From: Ziziphus jujuba
Lineage: Eukaryota; Streptophyta; Magnoliopsida; Rosales; Rhamnaceae
Assembly (NCBI RefSeq): GCF_031755915.1
Contig: NC_083389.1
Location: 23,001,001 to 23,065,000, forward strand
DNA: 64,000 bases
Direction: 5' to 3'
The position numbers and the translations under genes are program-made. Of this stretch, positions 45,171-55,309 are shown piece by piece (positions within the stretch are counted from its first letter, which is position 1; each line of letters starts with the position of its first letter). Below the pieces are notes generated by a model. That model was given only the letters and a program-made list of their open reading frames with translations. It searched no databases and was not told the DNA's origin.

Positions 45171-45830
45171 AAATCTAGAAATACATGATCATTATGGCAA
45201 AAATTACACTTTTTAAAGTTAGCAAATAATCTCTTCCAAATTTTCAAATTTTGCACAAACTAAAGCTCTCAACAAGGCAGACAAAGTTCTATACAACAAA
45301 AGCATTTTTAAATAAGCATCTTTATAATCCATGACCAGCGATGGTTTCTTACTCAATATGGCTTTATTAAAATCCCCAAAGCTCAAATAAAAATTTTTAT
45401 TTTTCCATTCTTTTCTTTCTTTTCCTTTCTCAATCATGGTTTCATTAAATTTTGCATCATTCTCGGCTTTTTCTCCAAGTTTTTCACTCTCGGGTTTGTT
45501 AAAATTTTTCCACTCAACCTGGGTTTTAGAAGACTTACCTTGGATAGCCAGCTCACCTTTTCCCTCTTGAATGGATGGTGGAACCATTGGTGCCATCCTA
45601 GTTTTCTCTTTAAGCCTCTCGGCTTCCCTCCTTTGTTGCATTTATTATTGGTCTCTAAAAACTTCCTTCGGGTTCAATGGCTCCAGCTTGACCTTCTTAC
45701 CTTTAAATCTAAAAACAATACAATTCTCTTGACCATAATAAGTAGCATCTTTATCAAATTTCCATGGCCTACCTAATAAAATATCCCGCTTGCATAGGCA
45801 TAACATCACATAAAACAACATCCACATATT
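45171..45830 (-). pseudogene. E2 protease-RT linker, end of deletion
   Basis: It matches E1 36330-36830: a LSFGDFNKAI...KPSLVM block and a Lys/Glu-rich QQRREAERLKEKT stretch. About 60 bp at 45171-45235 match the E1 sequence downstream of the RT catalytic box (35570-35640), so the deletion removed the RT core between them and probably happened in more than one step. Confidence 0.7.
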
Positions 45831-46098
45831 TATCTATGCTAAATTTTACTTTGGCTTGTTTATTTACTTTCATCTCACCACTATCATTAAGCCATTGTAA
45901 TCTATAAGGTTCTGGATATTTAATAATTGTTAAGCTTAATTTATCAACCACAATGTTACTCATCACATTTGTACAACTTTCACTATCAATAATCATACTA
46001 CAAATCTTACCTTGGATTTTAGATCGGGTATGGAAGATGTTTTCTCTTTGAACTTGATCCTCATCCTTGTATATAGCAAGCACTTTCCTAGAAACCAA
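45769..46098 (-). pseudogene. E2 protease, active site mutated
   Basis: It parallels the E1 protease: RENIFHTRSKIQGKICSMII, then D-S-E-S-C-T-N-V where E1 has D-S-G. Loss of the Gly in the D-S-G triad should inactivate it. It also lies in a separate frame from gag. Confidence 0.88.
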
Positions 46099-46199
46099 GT
46101 TTAATTCGGCATTGGATGCATGGAGTGTCTTGGCTTCATCTTCAAGTTCTTCCTATCCTTGTTTGGTCTCACACTCACTTTCTTCATTTTCCGATTCTA

Positions 46200-47385
46200 G
46201 CTCACCATTACCCTTTAACACCATGATTTTTCTATTCGGGCATTGGCTAGCGATGTGTTCTCATCCCTGGCACTTAAAACAAATAATTTCTCTAGATCTT
46301 GAAGGTTTAGGATCAAATTTTACCTCATTCTTTGGTGCTTAGAAAGATTCAGCTTTGGACTCCCTTTTTGGCCCATTGGAGCTTTCTTCACGTAGTTTTG
46401 GTATTGGCTTTAAATCATAAACGGGATTGCTTCTCCAGGTACTTGGATTTGACCCCCTGTTGTTTGTAACTCCTCCAAACCATGATCTTACACCCCTCCT
46501 CTTGAATTGATGCTTTAATTTAATCGCCACATGCAACATCTTTTCCAATTCCACATATTGTTGCAATTCTAGTTGATTGACTATTTCATGATTCAAACCA
46601 CCAAGAAACCTTGCCATGGTTGCTTCTCTATCTTCATTCATACTTAACCTCATCATAAGCATCTCCATCTCCTTGTAATAATCCTCCACGAACCTACTTC
46701 TTTGAGATAAAGATTGAAGCCTTTGATGCAACAACCTATGATAGTGTGATGGTACGAACCGCTTTCTCATGGCTCCTTTCATTTGTCGCCATGTAGTGAT
46801 CAAGTCTTCACTAACTCTTCTTCGGGTATTTTGCTTATTGGTCTACCATTGGAGTGCATAATGACCAAAATCCATTGCTACCAACTTCACATTCTTGGCC
46901 TCCGAATAATTATGACAATAAAAAATCATCTCCATTCTCTCCTCTCATTCCAAATAAGCTTCCGGGTCACTTTTTCCCATGAAAGGTGGAATGTTTACCT
47001 TGATATTCCCTAAATCATCATCTTCATTCCTTGATGGTCTCCCACAGATTGGCCTTTCTTGAGGTTCAAAAATTTCATCAAACCCCTCATCCAAGTCATC
47101 TCCAAAGTTACTTCCCCCAAATACCTTTCTTGGTCGCCCTTGGCCTCCTCGACCTCCATGAGCATCTAACCTTATATTCGGTCTTCCTTGTGATGTTTCT
47201 ATCCTATCCATCCATTGATCTATGTTATCAAATCGGGCATTCATCCGCTGCAATTGCTCCAATATAACCCTCATGTCCGTTTGCTCACCACTCCCCGTAG
47301 CCCAGGAATCGCGTTTAAATCCTACAGACTTCTCTTCATTAATTCTCAAAGGCGGATCTCCTCTTCTCACCCTTGAATCTGCCAT
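46200..47385 (-). pseudogene. E2 gag, broken
   Basis: It starts at MADSRVRRGDPPLRIN (47385). The core block NIKVNIPPFMGKSDPEAYLE ends the first open piece (46945). The second (46339-46803) has MRKRFVPSHYHRLLHQRLQSLS and MARFLGGLNHEIVNQLELQQY. The zinc knuckle near 46240-46285 keeps its Cys and His spacing but has an in-frame stop between the second Cys and the His. Confidence 0.9.
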
Positions 47386-48656
47386 GTTAGTATGAATATC
47401 ACAAAAATAAAATAGGACCTTACCTAATTCACTCCCTCATGTGTTTCACTAAAATAAAGACTCGACACTCCTGTTTGCACACTAGTTTCGGCTTTTATCC
47501 TCTTTTAAACTCACACGCTCTTGCCTTTTTCCTCTCAAAGAATTATCTCAAAGTTCTAATTAAAACATCCAAAAAACAGCAATTAGATCACAAGTATGTT
47601 TTAATTAATTTATCAACAAACAGTAGCAAAAAGCAAGCAATACCGATGAATTTAACAAATCCTAGTTTTCGGCTTTCTAGGCAAAATAAAACAAAATAAT
47701 AACGAAAATTTTGGAATTAGCAAGAACTGGACCTGATGGTAAGAGATTAAGGATTCAAGAATAAAATTTAGGAAAAAGAATTTCAAACTCGAACAAGAAT
47801 CAAATTGAACAAAAATATAGAATAGTGTTTGTTGTTGTTCTTGTAATTCTAGTTTTGTATCAAATCATTTCACTAATTTTAATCTAAATAATTTAAGCAC
47901 CCAAAGTTCAAATATCCAGCAACAAAAATAATTCTGTAACAACTCCAAATATTGAATAAATAATCAACAAATCAACAGCTTCAACAAATTTCCAGCAACA
48001 AATTTCAACACCAAATTCGACAAACTGAATTTTTTTTTTATTCGGCTTTTTCTTCTCTTTTTTTTTTTTCATTGAATATTAAACACAATTCCAGTAATAA
48101 AAATTAGCAACCAAATAGCAATTCCAATAGCAAAATCTCACCAAACCTGTGACTTTAAACAAAAACAAATGTGCAATTTTATTTTTTTTTAATTCCTCAA
48201 ACCTTTCATTTTTTTTTTTCACTCACAGATCATAAAACAACTGCAGTAGCAAGAATAAATGCCAAAATTTCAATTCCAACACCAAATAATCACCAAACTC
48301 GTGATCTCCAATAAAATACAAAAGTGCAGTTTTTTTTTTTTTAAATCTGTTCGATTGTTCTTTTTTTTTTTTTTTAATATATCAATGCAAATATTTAAGA
48401 CTAAAAACAGCAAAGAAAAATCAACAAAATCCAAAATTAACAAGAACAATAATGAAAGACAACCAACAACTAGGAAACAAAAATACGATAAAATAAGGAA
48501 ATCCTAATTCAACTAGGAATGAAATTCTTTTTTTTTTTTTTTAAAGATGCAGAACATGTATGATGATAGAAGAAACCTTAACCTAATGCTAAAATAGTAG
48601 ATTAACATAAAAACAAATAAAGCAAATAAAAATATATCAAACCTGAACAAAATTCG
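47386..48656 (-). other. E2 5' leader with A-tracts and a tandem unit
   Basis: The non-coding leader carries seven A-tracts on the element strand (plus-strand T runs of 9 to 15 nt at 48030-48039, 48058-48069, 48182-48190, 48209-48219, 48330-48342, 48361-48375 and 48528-48542). A unit of about 150 bp is present twice (48057-48207 and 48208-48360); E1 has it once (39119-39300). Confidence 0.8.
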
Positions 48657-48668
48657 GCTCTGATACCA
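48657..48668 (-). other. E2 primer-binding site (tRNA-Met type)
   Basis: The minus strand reads TGGTATCAGAGC, two bases inside the 5' LTR. Confidence 0.92.
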
Positions 48669-48670
48669 AA

Positions 48671-49800
48671 TGATATGAACCTAGAATGATCTGCTCCTAA
48701 ACCCATATAATATTAGCCTAGATCCAATAATATTCAAGTTCTAATGGTCACCTTGATCCCTAATCAACCTGTGATTAGAAATTTTGGTATATAATGAAGA
48801 CGCCACAATAGGTGATGGAAGTCCTATTCATAAGTCAAACTAAAACACTCACTCTCTAATGGTGTTTTAGGTGTTCAAAAGAACAAAGAAAAATTCAGTC
48901 TCACAAAAAAATAAATTCTGAATATTATTAATGGTGTGTTCATCCTAAAAAATAAGCCTTTATATAGCCTAAGAGAAAACAAAAAAATAAACCCTAATTA
49001 CAATAGGTAAAACAGGCCACCAAAGAATAGGAAACCTAGTTTGGCTGAAATTCACCTCCGTTCCTAATCTAATTTGGATTAATTAATTTCTTTATTTTGA
49101 ATTAGAAATTAATTAATTTACAATGAAAATAATAAAATAATAACTTTCCTAAGTTGATTTTTCTAGAAAATAAATAAATAGAAACCAAATAAAAGACTAA
49201 TTTCCTAAAACAAAAAGTCAAAATCAAATTAGAAAACTAACTGACTAATTTGACTATTAAGGTATCTTTGATCAATCTCCAGCTTGTTTTGGCTCCAAAT
49301 CAACTTCCATATGCCATGTAGGATGCCAAATATGATTAATAATGATTCCCACACATTGCCCCTTGATTGAAATAAGTTAAACAAGAAGAAAAGTCAAAAT
49401 CAACGGCTAAACAGCACATTTTCAGCCAAATTGAGATGCTGTTCGTACAAGTCATTTTTGGATGCTTGTGATTCCACTTTAACTTGATTACATGATCTCT
49501 TAGACATATGTATTGAATTAATGAAGCATTGGAACCATTTCATGCTATCCGGACTCCATAAATGCACCAAAACCGCTACCCGGGTTCGTATCAGCTTCTA
49601 TCAGTTGTATACTCAAAACAGGTCTTGGATCTTCAAGTATGGACAAGTCATCTTGCGTATGAATTACTCTCTGGATAAAGGCAGTAAGGTTGTCCTTAAA
49701 ACTCTTAGCTTGAGCCCTAGTGATCGGTCTGGTCTTCATCTGTATCGGGTCAGCACCCCAATGGGTTGTCAATTGTGTGGGTACGGACGGATTCTCATCA
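48671..49800 (-). repeat. E2 5' LTR
   Basis: From TGATATG to TCTCATCA. Minus-strand TATA box CTATATAAAGG at 48957-48967; palindrome at 49079-49116. The frame at 49545-49901 (minus) starts in the flanking H LTR and reads into the LTR-encoded pol tail with RPITRAQAKSFKDNLTAFIQ. Confidence 0.93.
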
Positions 49801-49959
49801 GGATTTATCCATTTCCACCTCAAATGATCTCCTCCTAGTATAGCTTCATGTATGTCTTCATGTGGGCTTGAGCTAGATTCCTCACTTGGGCCACCACTCA
49901 TTTGAGCTATTGGTCTTCCATGTATAGTAGACTGTATTAAATATAAAAATATTCCAACA
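49801..49959 (-). repeat. E2 right target duplication and H 5' LTR, part 2
   Basis: GGATT at 49801-49805 repeats the sequence left of E2. 49806-49959 then continues the H LTR (CACCTCA, GTGTCTTCATGTGG-like, CACCACTCATTTGAGCT) exactly where 43783 left off when compared with 32440-32598. It ends CCAACA. Confidence 0.9.
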
Positions 49960-52015
49960 ATAAGCCTAAAAATTTACTCGGTCTAAGCATCATTAATAGG
50001 AAAGAAACCACTTAAAATTCATTAAAGAAAAATCAAAAACCCTATAATTATAAAATTCAAAGTAAAAAAGTTCAAAATTCACAAACTATGAAGAATAAAA
50101 CCTGCATCTAGTTGGCTTTGTTTATCCCCTCCAAAGAAAGGAGAAAAAAAAAACTGACACTGGATTTTTTCCCATCTATGCTCTTTACGAAAGATAAACA
50201 ATCTTCTATATTGTGGTATTGTGATCGGATTCAATCTGAGACTAAAGATTTCGATGAGAGAAAGTAGTCCATGTTGTTTTGTCTTTGAGTCGTTTGCTAA
50301 CATATTTCACTTTTGAAAATGCTGATCACTCAGCGCATGTTGAAACATCCAAGACCCAAGTCCAAGAAAGTCACAAAATGCCCAATTTTGTGGTTGCTGG
50401 GAAAAGGGAAATCTCCAGGTGGTGAATAAGTTTTTTCTAGGTTTTCTGGGCTTGAATTAGTGAAGGATTTACGAGAATTTGTGAGGTGGCTTCTTCAAAT
50501 TAAACCATTTATTTGAAGCCATTTATCATAAGGAAATTAAAAAAAAATCAAAGAAAAAGAAAAAAAAAAAGTGGGATCTTAATGAACTTCAAACCTGTAA
50601 CAGTTCAAAGAAAAAAAATATGTGCCAAACTTCACAGACAATTATATTGATTATTGGAGAACAAAATTATTTATAAAATTCCAATTGCCTTAATGATTAA
50701 AGTACTTTTAAAAATAAAATTTCAACTAATAACAACTAAAAATAATAAACTAAATAAAGTAAATTCTAATAAGAATAAATTAATTAGTTTATATTCTTAT
50801 AGTTGTATGTAGAGGTGTGTAGAGATCCCTTTTTAAAGCCAATCAAACTCCTATTTATATATGTAAAGAACTTTGAATTGCTTTATGTGTTTCTGATGTG
50901 GGATTTTTGCAAACTTCAACTTCAAAATTTCAATTTATATATGTGTAAATTACATGACCATTTAATCTCCAATCAATGTGAAATCAAAACCAATTAATTA
51001 ATTTTTCAAAAATAATATTATAATAAATTAAAAATACTAATTTGAAAAATTAATATTATGGCCTAAACAGACCCCAAGATAAAAGGTAAGATGATCACGG
51101 CTATAAAAATAACAATAACAATAACACACACTCAGTTGGAGAAAAAGCATTTGAGGTGTGTGCGCTATTAAAGGCCATGAAAATCTTTTCAAAAAATGGT
51201 GGAAAAAGGAAGAAGAGGAGTTCGGGGAAGAAGATGAAAAATAAAAGGGAAATATTTTTTTATTAATTCATTAACTACTTTTGTTTTTATTGTTTTATTA
51301 TATTATTTTTAAATATATTTTAATTATTGTATGTAATTATTTTTATACCTTTCAGAAATTAGTTTTAATGTAACTTATTTAACAACAGGACTACAATTGA
51401 ATTGTTTCAAAATGCAGAAGTTAAAATTAATATTAACCAAATCATCTTAGGGGCAGCAATTGAAATTTTCCTCTAAACAATTGGTGCGAAGAATAAAGAA
51501 ACAATTTAAAAAAAAAAAACCATAGAAAAATATACTGAGAAAACAAATAAATAATAAAAAATAGTTAGATATTTAAAATTTCAGGACTGAAATCAATAAT
51601 TTGTCAATAATTTTTGTATATTCTCTTGATCACCAAAACTCAATTGTCTCCATGGTTATAATTTATTATTTTTTCAAAAATTTAATATTTTATTCTTATT
51701 TTATTTATGTGTTTGACGGTATTCATGATTTTTATCAAAAAATATTTTTGAAATATAAAGACACATATAATTAAAAATATTGTATGGTTACAAAATTTTA
51801 TAATATGAATAGAATTGCTAGAATGTTAAATTTAAATTATTTAAAAATAATAATAGTATATTTTTACAAAATAAGGAAAACATTTTTGAACTATTTTGAT
51901 CATATATTGGACTAAAGTCCAAAGTGACTAAATCGAGTGATGGTCGCTCAAAAAATCAATAAAAAAAAAACTTATGAATTGATTCAAGCTCACTCAAAAT
52001 AAAAATGTAAAATTA
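49960..52015. other. Intergenic AT-rich DNA, no gene seen
   Basis: No credible gene is visible. It contains the inverted partner (51387-51439) of the block at 31064-31118. Short open frames at 50079-50303 and 50803-50997 have no recognisable content. Confidence 0.5.
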
Positions 52016-52099
52016 AATGGCACAAAAAACCTCCCCTTTTTTTTTTTTTTTTTATTTGCCTCTAATTTCTCATGCATATTTCTTTTTCTTCAAAAAGAA

Positions 52100-52451
52100 C
52101 TCAGACCCTCCAAAGTCCAAACACAAACAGTACACCTTTTGGAACGACGACGTTCCAAATCTGGGTCTCTTCGAACGCTTCTCTGGAGACGAAAGCCGCC
52201 GGTGGGTATAGACGAGGAACTTATTGGACCACCATGGTTCCGATCTTTAACTGCAAGAGTGAAGGATCTCACGGACAGGATTCAAGGCGGCCGAGTTCTT
52301 ACCAGGAATGCTAATTAAGCTACCATTGTCCACATATTAAGTAACACCAAATTTCAAGACTATGATTAAGCCAGTCAAGTTCTTTCCTGACAAGCTCGAC
52401 CAAGAAGCTTGGATTATGCATCAATGGGTCATCCAACGTCAGCAAAGCCAG
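52100..52451 (+). other. Putative 5' leader exon of the PPR gene with an upstream ORF
   Basis: This GC-richer stretch ends in CAG followed by GTTAGAG, a usable splice donor at 52452. An acceptor (TTGTTGCAG) at 52728-52736 would give a 285-bp intron in the 5' untranslated region. It holds a 30-codon frame from 52362 (MIKPVKFFPDKLDQEAW...) that would read four more codons into the next exon before a stop. Other short frames (52017-52314) overlap. Whether this exon belongs to the PPR gene is inference. Confidence 0.35.
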
Positions 52452-52813
52452 GTTAGAGATTTCTCAGTATCACCGCACTAGGATATTACTTACTTTGCTT
52501 TCTCTCCATTGCTGTGATGGTTGCTTTGCTGTTGTTTTGATGGAAGATATACGGAGATTGAGAATGCCTTTTTATCTGTTTTGAAATTAATAAATCCGGT
52601 TATTTATTTATTTTTATTTTTGGTATTCTGTCTGTCAGTGGTGGATGGAGAATGGTGATTGGTGTTTATGGCCACTCTGATGTCCTGAATTTGTTGTTCG
52701 CAACTGGTATTTGGTGTACTGCTTATATTGTTGCAGTTATTGCATCTTTAGGGAAGCTTCAACTTTATCTGTCTGTTTTCATTTAGTTAGTTTAGTGGGT
52801 AATCTTTGCCCCC

Positions 52814-55309
52814 ATGGATTGCCGGTGGCGGCGGCTACTGATCATAACCAAAGGAAATACATTTCCATCTCTGTTGTTGCACCTTCAAACTCAAACCTTT
52901 GGGAGTCTTCGCATCCCTACCTCAGCCATGAACTTCCCAACTCCAATGCTTCAACCCCTTCTCCCCTATTTTGCTTTTAAGGCCCCACAGTTTCGTTGCT
53001 TCTACTCCTTGGCTCGTGAAGCTACAACTTACACTGAAATGTTCACTATCCTTGAAACCGTTGATCCAATGGAAGATGCACTTGAAAACATTCTCCCCCG
53101 TCTCTCCCCTGAACTTGTCACCTCTGTCATCCAAGACCAGCCAAACCAGTTATTAGGTTTTCGGTTCTTCATATGGGCAGTCAAGAGGAAGAGGCTTCAC
53201 AATCGGGTGTCCCATAATCTGGTCATAGACATGCTTATGAAGGATTCTGGTTTTGAGTTGTACTGGAAGACTCTTGAACAGCTAAGAGAATGCAAGCTTT
53301 CGATTCCGTCCCATGCTTTTTTGGTGCTGATCAAGGGATATGCGAAACTGGGCATGGCTGAAAAGGCTGTGGAATCGTTTTGCCGAATGAAAGATTTTAA
53401 TTGCGAGCCCAGTGGTATTATCTACAATATAATACTGTATGTAATGGTGCAAAAACAGGTGGTCTTGCTAGCATTAGCGGTCTATAACCAGATGTTGAAG
53501 TCGAGTTGTTCTCCAGATATAGCTACCTTTAACATCCTAATTGACGGGTTATGCAAATCTAGGAAGATTGATGACGCGCTCAAAATGTTGGATGAAATGG
53601 AGCAGAGAGGTATAACTCCTAGCGAGATCACTTATACCATTGTTATTTCTGGGCTATGCAAGGCAAAGAGAATCAATGAGGCACATAGACTGTTTATGAA
53701 GGCAAAAGAGTGCAATCATGGTTTCATCATTTATAATGCTTTGCTTGATGGATATTGTAAGTTAGGTAGGATTAATGAAGCATATGCTCTCTTGTGTTCA
53801 TTTCAGAAGGATGGATATGTTATTGGACTCAAGGGGTACAGTTGTTTAATTGATAGCTTATTTAAAGCTGGGAGGTATGATGAAGCACATGGTTGTTATA
53901 GAAAAATGGTTGAGGAGGGAATTAAGCTGGATACTGTCTTTTATACCATAATGATTCAGGGCTTATTAAAAATGGGCAGAACTAATGATGCTTTGGAATT
54001 GTTGGATGAGATGACAGACAGAGGATTGACTCCAGATACTTACTGTTACAATGCTGTGATTAAAGGATTGTGTGATTTGGGTCTTTTGGATAAAGCTCAG
54101 TCTCTTCATCTTCAGATTTCAAAGCAAGATCGCTTCCCTGATGCATTCACTTATACTATTCTCATTTGTGGTATGTGCAGAAATGGGCTAGTTGGCGAGG
54201 CACAACAAATATTTAATGAGATGGAAAAGCTTGGATGTCTGCCTTCAGTTGTTACATTTAATGCTCTTATTGACGGACTTTGTAAGTCTGGTCAGCTTGA
54301 GGAAGCAAAGATGTTGTTTTACAACATGGAGTTAGGAAGAAATCCTTCATTGTTTCTTCGTCTTTCTCAAGGCAGCAATCGGGTTATTGATAGTGATAGT
54401 CTTAAAAAGTTGATGGAGCAGTTATGTGAGTCAGGATTAATTCTTAAGGCCTACCAAATTCTCATGAAGCTAGCTGAAAGTGGGGTTGTTCCAGATGTCA
54501 CAACGTACAACATTTTGATAAATGGTTTTTGTAAGGCTGGAAACCCTAAGGATGCTATGAAGCTTTTCAAGGACATGAAACTCAAGGGGTTGTCCCCAGA
54601 TTCTGTTACTTACGGAACACTTGTAGATGGATTTCAAAGGATTGGTAATGAAGAAGATGCTTCTCTGGTCTTTGATCTAATGTTGAAAGACGGGCAATAT
54701 AGCTCTGCAGTTTATAAATCATTTATGACTTGGTTATGCCGGAAAGGGAAGGTCTCATCGGCTTTAAGTTGTTGGTTGGAATATCAGGGAAAACTTCCTG
54801 GAAGGGACAAAGAATCACTCAAAGCATTTGAGGACCATTTTAAGAATGGAAAGATTGACAAGTTAATTCAAGGCTTGCTTGAGCTGGATTTTGGGTTGAA
54901 AGAATTTGATTTAGCACCCTATATGATTTTGCTCATCGGATTGTGTCAAGCGAGAAGAGTAGATGAAGCTTTTACAATATTTTCTGTTCTCAAGGAGTGG
55001 AAGATTAATGTAACTCCCCCAAGTTGTGTGAAGTTGATTTATGGTCTCTGTGAAAAAAGGAATTTGGACTCAGCAATTGATGTTTTCCATTATACATTGG
55101 AGAAAGGTTTCAAGTTGATGCCTCAAATTTGGAATCAGCTGCTCAAGTGCCTTCTTTCTTCCCATGATAAAAAGAATTGTGCTCTTGAACTCATTAGTAA
55201 GATGGAGTCCGCAGGATATGATCTGGATGCCAATCTTTATCAAACTACTAAGATTCTTCTATATAGTCATTTGAACACTCAGTGGAAAAGACCATTGACA
55301 TATCTATGA
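52814..55309 (+). CDS. P-class pentatricopeptide-repeat protein
   Basis: An intronless 831-codon frame. From about residue 130 to 740 it consists of about 16 PPR motifs of roughly 35 residues, for example TFNILIDGLCKSRKIDDALKM (about 240), TYTIVISGLCKAKRINEAHRL, YNAVIKGLCDLGLLDKA, and TYNILINGFCKAGNPKDAMKL (about 565), with less regular repeats near 500-550 and 650-690. No E, E+ or DYW extension is present, so it is P-class. Such proteins bind organellar RNA one base per repeat and act in stability, splicing or translation. The sequence recalls the Arabidopsis At1g79540 type, from memory. A second methionine at residue 39 (52928) begins a better organelle-targeting segment (MNFPTPMLQPLLPYF...FRCFYSLA), so that may be the true start. 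Confidence 0.93.
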   Translation: MDCRWRRLLIITKGNTFPSLLLHLQTQTFGSLRIPTSAMNFPTPMLQPLLPYFAFKAPQFRCFYSLAREATTYTEMFTILETVDPMEDALENILPRLSPELVTSVIQDQPNQLLGFRFFIWAVKRKRLHNRVSHNLVIDMLMKDSGFELYWKTLEQLRECKLSIPSHAFLVLIKGYAKLGMAEKAVESFCRMKDFNCEPSGIIYNIILYVMVQKQVVLLALAVYNQMLKSSCSPDIATFNILIDGLCKSRKIDDALKMLDEMEQRGITPSEITYTIVISGLCKAKRINEAHRLFMKAKECNHGFIIYNALLDGYCKLGRINEAYALLCSFQKDGYVIGLKGYSCLIDSLFKAGRYDEAHGCYRKMVEEGIKLDTVFYTIMIQGLLKMGRTNDALELLDEMTDRGLTPDTYCYNAVIKGLCDLGLLDKAQSLHLQISKQDRFPDAFTYTILICGMCRNGLVGEAQQIFNEMEKLGCLPSVVTFNALIDGLCKSGQLEEAKMLFYNMELGRNPSLFLRLSQGSNRVIDSDSLKKLMEQLCESGLILKAYQILMKLAESGVVPDVTTYNILINGFCKAGNPKDAMKLFKDMKLKGLSPDSVTYGTLVDGFQRIGNEEDASLVFDLMLKDGQYSSAVYKSFMTWLCRKGKVSSALSCWLEYQGKLPGRDKESLKAFEDHFKNGKIDKLIQGLLELDFGLKEFDLAPYMILLIGLCQARRVDEAFTIFSVLKEWKINVTPPSCVKLIYGLCEKRNLDSAIDVFHYTLEKGFKLMPQIWNQLLKCLLSSHDKKNCALELISKMESAGYDLDANLYQTTKILLYSHLNTQWKRPLTYL

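Larger units (their letters stand above)
43784..49800 (-). mobile_element. Chromovirus-like Ty3/gypsy element E2, deleted in pol
   Basis: A 6017-bp insertion flanked by GGATT (43779-43783 and 49801-49805). It has complete LTRs of 1126 and 1130 bp, a primer site and a polypurine tract. Gag and protease remains are on the minus strand. RT, RNase H and most of integrase are missing; the deletion junction is near 45170-45240. LTRs differ at roughly 30 of the first 300 positions by eye, so E2 is older than E1. It belongs to the same family as E1. Confidence 0.93.
31985..49959 (-). mobile_element. Old Tat/Retand-like gypsy element (H) split by two later insertions
   Basis: The left LTR (31985-32598) and the right LTR (43302-43783 plus 49806-49959) are homologous, in the same orientation, and 614 and about 636 bp long once the inserted E2 is removed. 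A primer site sits inside the right LTR edge and gag follows leftwards, so H runs on the minus strand. Removing E1 and E2 leaves about 5.8 kb. Gag is present, but no protease, RT, RNase H or integrase is visible, so H looks non-autonomous. No target duplication was found at the outer ends. Confidence 0.8.

Noticed and set aside
52090..52314. Overlapping short frames upstream of the PPR gene on both strands
   Set aside because: Mutually overlapping, short and unlike known proteins; better explained as a leader exon.
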